A stretch of DNA of 64,000 nucleotides from Myxococcales bacterium 68-20 (GTDB taxonomy: Bacteria; Myxococcota_A; Polyangia; Polyangiales; Polyangiaceae), in the NCBI GenBank assembly GCA_001899635.1, contig MKVQ01000005.1, forward strand, positions 683,114 to 747,113. The letters run 5' to 3'. The first letter of the stretch is position 1. Each line of letters begins with the position of its first letter. The translations under genes and the position numbers were made by a program. Below the pieces are notes generated by a model, which saw nothing but the letters and a program-made list of their open reading frames with translations, had not been told where the DNA came from and ran no database searches. Below are positions 12,100 through 20,611 of the stretch, piece by piece.

Positions 12100-12798
12100 G
12101 TGATTGGCTTCGAGATTGGTACCCGCAGCGGAGAGGAGCTCGTTCGCTTCATCCGCACGCTCGGACAGCATCGCTACGTCGCGAGCCGTCTTCACCTCGT
12201 CCACGCGTTCGCGATCGAGGCCGCCGGCGAGCACCCTGCCCTCGCCGACGGCGCCGCATGGGCGCGGCGCGCGATCGGCTCGGCAGGCGCGCTCGACCTC
12301 GCCTCCAAGGACGAGCGTCTGTTCCGACGCGCGAGCGATGCCGAGGTCTGTGCCGTGCTCGAGACCTTCTGGACGTCGGGTGACGCGGCGGACGCGGCGA
12401 AGGCGCGCCTCCGCGAGCGCCTCGCGTCGGTGGACGCTCTCCCGGACGAGGCCCTCCTGCCGTTCGACGAGTCGCGGGAGGAAGACGTCTTCCCCGTGCT
12501 CGTCGATGCTGGCTGGGAGCTGCTCTCGCTCGCACACCTCGACTTCGAGAGGCACAAGGGCGCGATCCAGTCCTTCGACGATTTCGAGGTCGCGCGCTTC
12601 GAGGAGGAGAGCGCGATCCCTCCGCTCGTGACGCTGCACGAGCTGCCGATCCTCGGTGGCCTCGAGCTGCTCGGGGCGATCGACGAGACCGGCCAGTCGC
12701 GCGCACCGTTCGTGCTCTGGCAGCAGGGCCACGAGACGTACCTCGACTACGTCCTCCGCGGCGTGCTCCGGGCCTCCAAGATCACCGTCGACGACTAA
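12100..12798 (+). CDS. Conserved-looking protein of unknown function, probably co-transcribed with the MscS gene
   Basis: 232 residues, starting at a GTG (12100) with GAGGAGA 9 nt upstream. Acidic, soluble, alpha/beta, without signal peptide or membrane segment. Its ends are well ordered (MIGFEIGTRSGEELVRFIRT at the start; HETYLDYVLRGVLRASKITVDD at the end). I do not recognise the family. The short spacing suggests a role linked to the channel, but that is context only. Confidence 0.75.
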   Translation: MIGFEIGTRSGEELVRFIRTLGQHRYVASRLHLVHAFAIEAAGEHPALADGAAWARRAIGSAGALDLASKDERLFRRASDAEVCAVLETFWTSGDAADAAKARLRERLASVDALPDEALLPFDESREEDVFPVLVDAGWELLSLAHLDFERHKGAIQSFDDFEVARFEEESAIPPLVTLHELPILGGLELLGAIDETGQSRAPFVLWQQGHETYLDYVLRGVLRASKITVDD

Positions 12799-12880
12799 CG
12801 GCTGAGGCTTTCGCGCGCTCGAGCCGGTGCACGCCGCGCGAAGCGCTCGCGCCCCTGCGCCGAGGCGCGAACAGCGGAGC

Positions 12881-13114
12881 TCAGGCGTCGGCGTCGTCCG
12901 CGGACTTCGTCTTCGCTTCGTTCGCGAGCGCGACCGACGTCGCCCTCGCGGTCGAGTCCGCGTCGACCGTCGAGGCAGAAGCGAGCGCACCCGAACTCGA
13001 CGGGACAGCGCGATTCCACGGCTCTTTGGCCGTCTTGAGGACCGCTGCGACCCAGACGATGAGTCCCGCGACGACCACGGCCGTCACGGAGTAGAGCACG
13101 TTGGCTTCGGGCAT
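12881..13114 (-). CDS. Small single-pass membrane protein
   Basis: 77 residues from the ATG at 13114, which has GGAG just upstream; an ATG four codons earlier is an alternative. One membrane helix (VLYSVTAVVVAGLIVWVAAVL, residues 6-26), followed by a charged, Ala/Ser/Asp-rich tail of about 45 residues. Divergent from pheA with 35 bp between starts. Function unknown; probably real because the helix is well formed and codon bias matches the neighbours. Confidence 0.55.
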   Translation of the reverse strand: MPEANVLYSVTAVVVAGLIVWVAAVLKTAKEPWNRAVPSSSGALASASTVDADSTARATSVALANEAKTKSADDADA

Positions 13115-13149
13115 CGCTCCGCGCATCGTAGTCGTGCGAGGATGCGTGC

Positions 13150-14364
13150 GTGAAGCCCAAAGTGGGAAAGAAGCAGCCGGCGCGTGCGCGTCCGGCAACG
13201 AGCGGCGCCCTGCAGACCGACATCGTGATCCCCGGACTCGCCGATGCCCGCAAACGCATCGACGCGCTCGACGATCAGATCCTCGATCTCCTGGGCCGGC
13301 GGGCAAACGTGGCACGCGACATCGCCGAGAAGAAGCGCGCCGCGGCGATGCCGGTCTTCCATGACCCCGAGCGCGAGCGTCGCGTCCTCGAACGGCTCAT
13401 CGGTAAGGGAGGCGAACGCTTCCCGCCCGACGCCATCCGCGCGGTCTTCCGTGAAGTGATGAGCGCCTGCCTCTCCGTCGAGCAGCCACTCCGCGTGGCC
13501 TACCTCGGCCCGGAGGGGACGTTCACGCAGCTGGCAGCGCGGCGTCTGTTCGGGCTTCAGGCGCGCTACCGCGAGTGCGCCACGATCGACGCCGTGTTCG
13601 AGGCTGTGTCGAGCAAGGACGCGGCGTATGGCGTCGTGCCGTTCGAGAACTCGACCGAAGGCGCCGTGAGCATGACCTCGGACGCACTCCTCGACGACGA
13701 CCTCGTGATCCGGCAGGAGTGCGTGCTCCCGATCGCGCACGCGCTCCTCTCCCGCGCGCCGTCACTGTCGGCGATCACGACGGTCTATTCGCACCCGCAA
13801 GCCCTCGCGCAATGTCGCTCCTGGCTCGCGAAGCACCTGCCGCGCGCTCAGGTCGTCCAGACGACGTCGACGGCCGCGGCCGCCCGCGAGGCCAAGGCCG
13901 ACGATCACGCGGCGGCGATCGCGGCCGAGATCGCCGCCGAGATCCACGCGCTTCCGGTCGTACGGTCGAACATCCAGGATCGCGCCGAGAACGCGACGCG
14001 CTTCGTCGTGGTCGCACGCGAAGACGCTCCTCCGACCGGACGCGATCGCACGACGATCGCCTTCGGCGTCGCCGACGAGAAGGGCGCGCTCCGCCGCGTT
14101 CTCTCCGTGCTCGAAGACTGCGATGTGAACCTGACGCGCATCGAGTCTCGACCGAACAAGAACCGCGCGTGGCACTACCTGTTCCTCGTCGACCTCGAGG
14201 GACATCGCAAGGACGAGCCGGTCGCACGCGCGCTCGCCGCGGTCGCGAAGAGCGCCGACTTCGTGAAGGTCATCGGCAGCTATCCACGCGCCGAGCCTGC
14301 TGCCGAAGAGATGCGACGCACTCCATCTCCCTCCGAGAAGACGCCGCGCCGCCGGAGACGATGA
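13150..14364 (+). CDS. pheA: Bifunctional chorismate mutase / prephenate dehydratase (P-protein)
   Basis: 404 residues from a GTG start. A chorismate mutase type II domain lies at about 28-110 (RIDALDDQILDLLGRR), a prephenate dehydratase domain at about 115-295 (VAYLGPEGTFTQLAARRLFG, FENSTEGAV, and the catalytic TRF in ENATRFVVV), and an ACT regulatory domain at about 298-375 with the phenylalanine-binding ESRP motif. It carries out the two steps from chorismate to phenylpyruvate and should be inhibited by phenylalanine. The last 20 residues are a basic tail. Its TGA overlaps the ATG of the PrsW gene (ATGA). Confidence 0.96.
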   Translation: MKPKVGKKQPARARPATSGALQTDIVIPGLADARKRIDALDDQILDLLGRRANVARDIAEKKRAAAMPVFHDPERERRVLERLIGKGGERFPPDAIRAVFREVMSACLSVEQPLRVAYLGPEGTFTQLAARRLFGLQARYRECATIDAVFEAVSSKDAAYGVVPFENSTEGAVSMTSDALLDDDLVIRQECVLPIAHALLSRAPSLSAITTVYSHPQALAQCRSWLAKHLPRAQVVQTTSTAAAAREAKADDHAAAIAAEIAAEIHALPVVRSNIQDRAENATRFVVVAREDAPPTGRDRTTIAFGVADEKGALRRVLSVLEDCDVNLTRIESRPNKNRAWHYLFLVDLEGHRKDEPVARALAAVAKSADFVKVIGSYPRAEPAAEEMRRTPSPSEKTPRRRRR

Positions 14365-16415
14365 CGGCGATCCTCCGTCTCCTCTTCTTCGTCGGCACCC
14401 TCGCGCTCGCGCTCGCGGGCTGCGCGTCGCCGCCAGGGAGCGAGTACGTCCCCGGCATCTTCGCGTCGGCGCTCGCCGGGTCGGACGACGTCGAGCTCAC
14501 CTACGAGCTCGATGGCATGCCCCTGGGCTCCGCCGGCTTCGGCGAGGACCTCCGCGCCCTCGCCCTCCGGCGGCTCAGCGCAGGACGGATCAGCGCCGAC
14601 GTCACGCAGGACGAACGGCGCGTGCGCATCGTCGTCGACGAGGCCTACGCCCCGCGCGTCGACGAGCTCGTCACGTGGACCGGAACGCTCCTGCTGCTGG
14701 AGCCGGATCCCGATGTCCTCCTCACACCCGGCGACTCCTCGGGCCCGCTCGTCCTACGACGAGACGGCGCGGACCACTGGTACGAGGGCTCGCGCGCGGA
14801 CGTCCTTCACGCGATCGAGAACTGGCCCGTGGACCGCGATCATCGGCTCCTCGCCGAGCCGATGTGGGGCTCGACCGACGACCGAGGGGCCCAGCGCTGG
14901 CGTACGCGCGTCGTCAAGGCCGAGCCCACGGGAGAGCTCGGTGACGGCGCGCTCGTCGGCTGGGGCGACGGTCCGTCGCTTCGTATCCGCGGAACGAGCG
15001 GCTCGCCTTCCGAGTCCGCCGTCCAGAACGCGAAGGACCGCGCTGCAAAGCACGTCGTCGCGCGCGGACGCATCTCGCTCGGGGCCCCGACCTTCGGCGA
15101 GGCCGGCGCGCTCCACCTCTCGTTCGGCACCGGCGCCGAGGCCTACGCGCGCGCGCAGCAAGAGCGGCAGCTCCTGACGACACCGCGTCTCCCTCCCCTC
15201 CGGCGCGTCGGCGCGGTCGGGCTTCCGCCGAACCGCGGCCTGGCGCTCGCGTGCCTCGTCGTGCCGGTGCTGCTCTCGCTCGGATGGCTCGTGTTCGTGC
15301 GCCGCTTCGATCGCGCTCACCCGGAGCCGATGTGGCTCGTCGGCGTGACGTTCCTCTTCGGGGCGGCCGCGGTGGTGCCCGCGGGCCTCGCCGAGGCAGG
15401 CTTCGCTCGCGCGTCGCCGTGGCTCGATCCGAACCTCGTCACCTTTGGCGGAAGGACATTCGCCTTCCCGCTCGCATTCGTCGTCTTCACGGTCGTGGTC
15501 GGTCTCTCCGAGGAGGGCTCGAAGCGCCTCGCCGCGCAGCTCGCCGTACGGCGGCGCGAGTTCGACGAGCCCGTCGACGGCATCGTCTACGGCATCGTCG
15601 CGTCTCTCGGCTTCGCCGCCGCGGAGAACATCCGCTACTTCGCCATCGGTCGCCTCACGGCGCCTCTCGTAATCGCCCGCTGCTTCATGAGCGTGCCGGC
15701 GCACATGTTCTTCGGCGCGCTGTGGGGATACGCGCTCGGCGCGAAGCTCGTCGACGGAAAGACGCGAACGTGGGCGTGGCTGCTCCTCGCCGCGGCGTGC
15801 CACGGCCTCTTCGACGCGCTGCTCTCGACCGAGGGAGCCGGGATGCTCGCGGTGATGCTCAACGTCGGGCTCGCATCGGCTTTCGTCGTCCTCGTGCGCC
15901 GCGCGCTTCGCCACGGCGTGGTCACGAAGGAGATGCTCGCGATCCGTGCGGAAGATCGCGCCCTGATCCGCGTCGGACGTCCTGCGCTCTTCTGGGTCTC
16001 GGCCGTGCTGCTCCACGTCCTCGCGGTCGGGATCTTCGTCCTCGGCGCATACTGGCAGCTCTCGCGACATCGACCGTCGATGACGTTCGTGGCCGGCTCG
16101 AGCGCGATGCTCGCCCTCCTCGCGGTCGCCGCGCTCGGCGTCACGCAGACGGTCCCGCTCGACGTCGCGATCGACGATTACGGCGTGACCTTCGCCGGAG
16201 CAGCACGCCCGTGGCGAAGGATCCGAGGCTTCTCGGTCCGGGTCGATCGCGTGGAGCTCGACTGCGAGGGTGGCCCCATCGTCCTCGGCCCCGCGCCACC
16301 TCCCGCGATCGAGGCGATCGCCGCCGAGCTCGCGAAGCGTCTCGGCTCCGGCGGCAGCGATCGCCTGCTCACGCTCGAGAGCAGCCAGGACGCGAGGGTC
16401 GACGCGGTGGGCTGA
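14361..16415 (+). CDS. prsW: PrsW-family intramembrane metalloprotease with N-terminal lipoprotein-like domain
   Basis: 684 residues; ATG overlaps the pheA stop by 4 bp. The N-terminus has a lipobox (LALALAGC) and about 270 residues of predicted extracytoplasmic sequence. The PrsW core follows at about 290-540: eight or so membrane helices with the conserved GLSEEGSKR, AAENIRYF, PAHMFFGALWGYALG and CHGLFDALL motifs that form the glutamate/histidine metal site. After two more helices, the last 75 residues (VPLDVAIDDYGVTFAG, WRRIRGFSVRVD) resemble a bacterial PH-like fold. PrsW family members can cleave anti-sigma factors; no target is visible here. Confidence 0.85.
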   Translation: MTAILRLLFFVGTLALALAGCASPPGSEYVPGIFASALAGSDDVELTYELDGMPLGSAGFGEDLRALALRRLSAGRISADVTQDERRVRIVVDEAYAPRVDELVTWTGTLLLLEPDPDVLLTPGDSSGPLVLRRDGADHWYEGSRADVLHAIENWPVDRDHRLLAEPMWGSTDDRGAQRWRTRVVKAEPTGELGDGALVGWGDGPSLRIRGTSGSPSESAVQNAKDRAAKHVVARGRISLGAPTFGEAGALHLSFGTGAEAYARAQQERQLLTTPRLPPLRRVGAVGLPPNRGLALACLVVPVLLSLGWLVFVRRFDRAHPEPMWLVGVTFLFGAAAVVPAGLAEAGFARASPWLDPNLVTFGGRTFAFPLAFVVFTVVVGLSEEGSKRLAAQLAVRRREFDEPVDGIVYGIVASLGFAAAENIRYFAIGRLTAPLVIARCFMSVPAHMFFGALWGYALGAKLVDGKTRTWAWLLLAAACHGLFDALLSTEGAGMLAVMLNVGLASAFVVLVRRALRHGVVTKEMLAIRAEDRALIRVGRPALFWVSAVLLHVLAVGIFVLGAYWQLSRHRPSMTFVAGSSAMLALLAVAALGVTQTVPLDVAIDDYGVTFAGAARPWRRIRGFSVRVDRVELDCEGGPIVLGPAPPPAIEAIAAELAKRLGSGGSDRLLTLESSQDARVDAVG

Positions 16416-16430
16416 CGGCGCCCGCCGTCA
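16413..16430. terminator. Hairpin between convergent genes
   Basis: Perfect 7-bp stem (16413-16419 with 16424-16430), 4-nt loop, including the TGA of the PrsW gene and ending 3 bp before the L,D-transpeptidase stop. Likely to act in both directions. Confidence 0.4.
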
Positions 16431-16432
16431 CG

Positions 16433-18217
16433 TCACTCGTGAACGACGATGAGCGTGCCCGGCTTCTCGGCCGTCGACCAGACGCCGTGCCAGTTGTCTG
16501 GCATCCGCGGCTCCGACCAGTTGAAGAGCGCCCGGGCGTCCGCCGGCGCCATGTTCGTGCAGCCGTGGCTGCGGGTTCGGCCGAAGTTGTTGTGCCAGAA
16601 CGCGCCGTGAATCGCGTAGCTGCCGCTGTAGTACATGATCCAGGGGACGTCCTCGATCGAGTACGGACCGTCGCTCGCGACATCGCCGTCCATCGTCGCC
16701 GCGATGTGCTTCTCGCGGACGCGCCACGTGCCGGTCGGCGTCTTGTGGTTCTTTTCCTTGTTCGTCTTGTCTTCCCGGCCGGTCGACACGGCGGTCGCGA
16801 AGACGGGCTTGTCTCCCTCGAACGCAACGAGGGTCTGCGTCGAGAGGTTGACGTCGATCCACTTCTCGCCGGGAGCCAGCTCCTTCGGGGGATTTCCCGG
16901 GTTCGTCTTCACGACGTGGGAGGCCTTGACCCACCACCCCTCGTCGGTCTCGTCGTACCTCGAGCCGTCGATCGACACAGTGTCGCCCGTGAGCTTGAGC
17001 ACCGTGTGACGCGCGAGCGAGTCGGCCGCGGTGACAGCCTTCCGGCTGGCGCTGACGTTGTACTTCGTCGCCTTGTGGAACGTGACGATGCCGACCTGCG
17101 ATTTGCTCCCGGGCTTGCAGAGGTCGGGCGTCGGCTTCCTCGTGGCGGCGCCCGCAGCATCGTCGGCAGCGTCGAGCCAGATCCCCTGGAACTTGCTCGC
17201 GGCCTTGTGGACGTAGATGCGCTCGAACGGAGCGATGAGGGTGTTCGTGGTACGCCACCACTTCGAGCCCTTCTCGCTCATCTCCTTGTCGAGCCCGACG
17301 AAGAAGCCCTTCACCATCCGGCGGGCCATCGGGCCTTCGCCCCTGAGCTCGTCGAGCGTGACGGTAGGCTTTCCGCCGTCGTACTGGCGGAGGTACCACG
17401 GGGTCGAGTTCTCGACCTCCTCGGCCCCGAGCCCGAACGGATCGGTCGTGGTCGCGGTGATCGTGGTCGTCGTCTTTGCGAGCGTGAGCGGAACGCCAGC
17501 GTCGAGGTCGTCGCCGTAGGACGCGACGCTCTCCTCCGACGGCTCGACCGGCTTCGCCTTCTTCGGCTTCGGAGCGAGCCACGGCTCGAGCTTGAGGCGC
17601 TCCTCCCGCGACGGAATCGTGCGGTAGAGCGGCGTGCCGTTGGAGACGTTGTAGCCGTACTGGTAGGGAAGCGAAGACTCGAGGTCCGGCGGATGGGGGG
17701 CGAATTTGATCTTCGGATGGTTGAGGTCGAGCGAAGCGTACCGCCCGCACACGAAGCCGCCCTGGACGAGCTCGTACCAGCCGTCCTTGCAGTTCGACTT
17801 GGCGTGCGGCTGCGGAAGAACGGGAACCTTTTGTCCCTGCCGGATGTATCCGATGCGGACAGCTCCCTTGTCCCCCTTGTCCTTGTTGCGATCCTCGTCC
17901 TTCTTCGGCCACGCCATGTCGCTCATGATCGGCGTCTGGCCGAAGAGCGCCCCGATGAGGGGGCCGTCGTACGTCACCGGCTCGTCGGCCGCGGTGGGCT
18001 GCGCACCGTCCCCAGCGTCGGACTTGCCGTCGATGGCCGCATTCGCATTCGCATGGGCAGCCGCAGGCGCGGCAGAGCTGACCGCGCTGGTCGGGGGAGC
18101 GGCCGTCGTCTTCGTCGGATGGGAGGGGACTGGCTCCGACTTCGACTCGCTGCACGCCGCGATGCCGCCGGCAAGGCCGGAGGTCGCGAGGACGAGGGCA
18201 ACGATCGGACGGGACAT
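16433..18217 (-). CDS. L,D-transpeptidase (YkuD) lipoprotein with SH3-like domain
   Basis: 594 residues from the ATG at 18217, which gives a signal peptide with lipobox GGIAAC; an ATG at 18247 is also in frame. A linker rich in Ala/Ser/Asn follows, then an SH3-like piece (RIGYIRQGQKVPVLP). The YkuD domain is C-terminal: VNLSTQTLVAFEGDKPVFAT, GTWRVREKHI, YAIHGAFWHNNFG and the catalytic SHGCTNM with its cysteine. It would form 3-3 peptidoglycan crosslinks or attach proteins to peptidoglycan. The frame extends upstream but that part has no signal peptide. Confidence 0.9.
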   Translation of the reverse strand: MSRPIVALVLATSGLAGGIAACSESKSEPVPSHPTKTTAAPPTSAVSSAAPAAAHANANAAIDGKSDAGDGAQPTAADEPVTYDGPLIGALFGQTPIMSDMAWPKKDEDRNKDKGDKGAVRIGYIRQGQKVPVLPQPHAKSNCKDGWYELVQGGFVCGRYASLDLNHPKIKFAPHPPDLESSLPYQYGYNVSNGTPLYRTIPSREERLKLEPWLAPKPKKAKPVEPSEESVASYGDDLDAGVPLTLAKTTTTITATTTDPFGLGAEEVENSTPWYLRQYDGGKPTVTLDELRGEGPMARRMVKGFFVGLDKEMSEKGSKWWRTTNTLIAPFERIYVHKAASKFQGIWLDAADDAAGAATRKPTPDLCKPGSKSQVGIVTFHKATKYNVSASRKAVTAADSLARHTVLKLTGDTVSIDGSRYDETDEGWWVKASHVVKTNPGNPPKELAPGEKWIDVNLSTQTLVAFEGDKPVFATAVSTGREDKTNKEKNHKTPTGTWRVREKHIAATMDGDVASDGPYSIEDVPWIMYYSGSYAIHGAFWHNNFGRTRSHGCTNMAPADARALFNWSEPRMPDNWHGVWSTAEKPGTLIVVHE

Positions 18218-18492
18218 GGGACCGGGAATTCGGGTGCTAGCTCGCATGGGACTGCGCGGGCGTCGAGCCGTGGGCTCGGGTTTGGTCGTGAAATGCCAGA
18301 ACGCGGGAAATACAGCGAGTTTTTTGCAATCGACTCGAGGCTCTGGGTGGGGTCTTGCAGGACGAGGGAGCACGGGCGTACGGACACGCCTTAGCCAAGG
18401 TCGTGCCGGCGCCGGCCACCACTCATTCACCGGGAATTCCATGGTCTTGGGCTATGCTTCGTCTTAGGGTGTGGGCGTGAAGGGTCGATCGC

Positions 18493-20058
18493 GTGGCTAG
18501 GGAGACGCATCCCCCTCCGTCCTCGGCCCCCAGTCCGTTCGGGCTCCCCGGGCTCGGAAAGGGCCGTGGCTACCCGCTCCACGGCGACCCGACCCGGGGC
18601 GCGGCGCTCGATGCGCCGACCGCTCCCCACGCGACGAGCCCGGTCGAACGGCCGTCGAAGCTCACCGGGCCGGCACGGTTCTGGAGCGGCGGGCGGATGC
18701 GCACCGTCCTCGCCCTCACGTTCGCCTTCTCGCTGGCGATGCACTGGTTCATCGCGCCGTGGAACCTCCTGCCCGACAGCTCGGGCGTCGAGTTCAAGGA
18801 TCCGGAAGGCGACCTCTCGATCCCGGTCGACCTCCTCGGAGAAGAGGCTCCGCCCGCGCCCGCGCCCGCACCGCCCGAACCGGTGCCCGAACCGCCGACG
18901 CCGGAGGCGACGAAGGACCCGACCGCACCGCGCAAGCCGGACGCCGGCGCGAAGATCGTCGATGCCGGCGTAGACGCGGCCGTGAAGCTCGCGGAGATCC
19001 ACGATGCCGGCGCCGGCGAGGTCGACGACGCCGACGGCGGCGCACCGACCGACGCGGGCGAAGCAGACGGCAGCGCGAGCGACGACGGTGGTCTCGTCGC
19101 AACCGCCGATGCGGGCGGCGGGCCTGGCTCCGGAGGAGGACCGCGCGATCCGGAGAGCATGTTCGGCCTCTCGAAGGTCGTGAACGCAGGCGTCCAGAAC
19201 GTCGTGCTCGGCGTGAACGTCGCGCTAATCCGCAAGCACCCCGTCGGCGCGCGAATGGGGCCGGTGCTCCAGGCGATCCCGCAGTGGAGGGACTTCCTGC
19301 GGGGAGCGCCGTCGCCGGTCGATCCCATCCGTGACACGGACTGGATCCTCATCTACGGCCCGTCGCTGATCCACACCGAGAAGGATGCCGTGCTCGTCCG
19401 CTACAACGCGAACGACGACACGGTCGACGCGACGCTCGCGTCGATCGCCCAGAGCTACGACAAGGGCGGCCCGTTCGACGCAGGCGTGCCTGGCGTGAGA
19501 GGCTCGCTCGGCTTCGCCGACAACGCCCAGCGCGTGTTCCTCCGCCCACAGTCGAAGCTCCTCGTGATCGTCCCGCCGTCGCATGCACACGAAGCAGCGC
19601 TGACGTTCAGGAAGCAGGTGCCGCGCGGACCGTCGCCGTCCGAAGCGATGCGCCTCATCGTCAACAACCCGTCGAACCAGATCTCGATCCCGGGACTCAA
19701 GTTCTCCCAGTCGCTGAAGCAGATCCGACTCTGGATCGTCCCGCGCGCCGACGGCGGCGCAGACGTCTACGCCGAAGGCGACTGCACCGACGAGGCCTCT
19801 GCGATCGACTCCGCCGATCGCCTCACCGAGCTGCTCAAGCGGCAGAACAGCCTCGGCGTCCGCTTCGCGACGCGCGGCCTCCTCAACAATGCAGCCGTGA
19901 TCGCCGAGGGGAGCCGCATCAAGCTCCACATCGTCGCGACCGCGGAACAGCTCGAGGCCGTGCTTCAGCTCACCGCCGCCGCCGTCAACGCGCAGTTGGC
20001 GCCTGCAAGCGGAGGCGGTGGCGGCCCCGCTCCGCAAGCACCGTCACCGCGCGAGTGA
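18493..20058 (+). CDS. Single-pass membrane protein with TonB-like architecture, function unknown
   Basis: 521 residues from a GTG at 18493. A polar cytoplasmic N-terminus of about 68 residues precedes one membrane helix (RTVLALTFAFSLAMHWFIAP), then a Pro/Ala and Asp/Gly/Ala-rich spacer (residues 110-220), and a globular domain of about 290 residues (PESMFGLSKVVNAGVQNVVL, LLVIVPPSHAHEA) ending in a Gly/Pro tail. The helix plus Pro-rich periplasmic spacer resembles TonB or gliding-motor proteins. The catalytic or binding role is not recognisable. The preceding 275-bp spacer is shared with the divergent L,D-transpeptidase gene. Confidence 0.75.
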   Translation: MARETHPPPSSAPSPFGLPGLGKGRGYPLHGDPTRGAALDAPTAPHATSPVERPSKLTGPARFWSGGRMRTVLALTFAFSLAMHWFIAPWNLLPDSSGVEFKDPEGDLSIPVDLLGEEAPPAPAPAPPEPVPEPPTPEATKDPTAPRKPDAGAKIVDAGVDAAVKLAEIHDAGAGEVDDADGGAPTDAGEADGSASDDGGLVATADAGGGPGSGGGPRDPESMFGLSKVVNAGVQNVVLGVNVALIRKHPVGARMGPVLQAIPQWRDFLRGAPSPVDPIRDTDWILIYGPSLIHTEKDAVLVRYNANDDTVDATLASIAQSYDKGGPFDAGVPGVRGSLGFADNAQRVFLRPQSKLLVIVPPSHAHEAALTFRKQVPRGPSPSEAMRLIVNNPSNQISIPGLKFSQSLKQIRLWIVPRADGGADVYAEGDCTDEASAIDSADRLTELLKRQNSLGVRFATRGLLNNAAVIAEGSRIKLHIVATAEQLEAVLQLTAAAVNAQLAPASGGGGGPAPQAPSPRE

Positions 20059-20116
20059 CTCGGCTCCGGCTCGGTCCTGATGATCAGGGCCGCCTCGTCG
20101 TGGTAATCGAGGAAAC

Positions 20117-20605
20117 ATGCGTGCTCACCTCCGTTCGCCGATCTGCGGCGTCGCGATCCTCGCCACCGTCTCTCTCCTGCTCGGCGCCGTCGCCTGCTCG
20201 AAGAAGGTCGAAGAGCTCCCGCCGAGCGAATACACGCCGGCGTCGGCCACACCGCTCCCGCCCGGCCCCGACACGCTGCAGAAGGTCGACGAGGTGGTCG
20301 GCACCGGCCCGGAGGCAAAGACCGGCGACAAGGTGAAGGTGCACTACACCGGCACGCTGATGAACGGGAAGCAGTTCGACAGCTCGGTGGGCAAGTCGCC
20401 GTTCGAGTTCGAGCTCGGCAAGGGGAGCGTCATCAAGGGCTGGGACGAGGGCGTGCCCGGCATGAAGGTCGGCGGAAAGCGCAAGCTCACGATCCCGTGG
20501 CAGATGGCGTACGGCGAGGTGGGCAGCGGCTCGATCCCGCCGAAGGCCGCGCTCAACTTCGACGTCGAGCTCCTCGAGATCGTCGGCGCCGACGCGAAGA
20601 AGTAG
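20117..20605 (+). CDS. FKBP-type peptidyl-prolyl cis-trans isomerase lipoprotein
   Basis: 162 residues. The signal peptide ends LLLGAVACSKK (lipobox), so it should be membrane-anchored and act outside the cytoplasm. The FKBP domain spans about 60-155 with VKVHYTGTLMNGKQFDSS, FELGKGSVIKGWDEGVPGMK and IPPKAALNFDVELL, all typical active-site segments. It helps fold exported proteins by isomerising X-Pro bonds. The stop is only 6 bp from the stop of the convergent protease gene. Confidence 0.95.
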   Translation: MRAHLRSPICGVAILATVSLLLGAVACSKKVEELPPSEYTPASATPLPPGPDTLQKVDEVVGTGPEAKTGDKVKVHYTGTLMNGKQFDSSVGKSPFEFELGKGSVIKGWDEGVPGMKVGGKRKLTIPWQMAYGEVGSGSIPPKAALNFDVELLEIVGADAKK

Positions 20606-20611
20606 CTCGCA

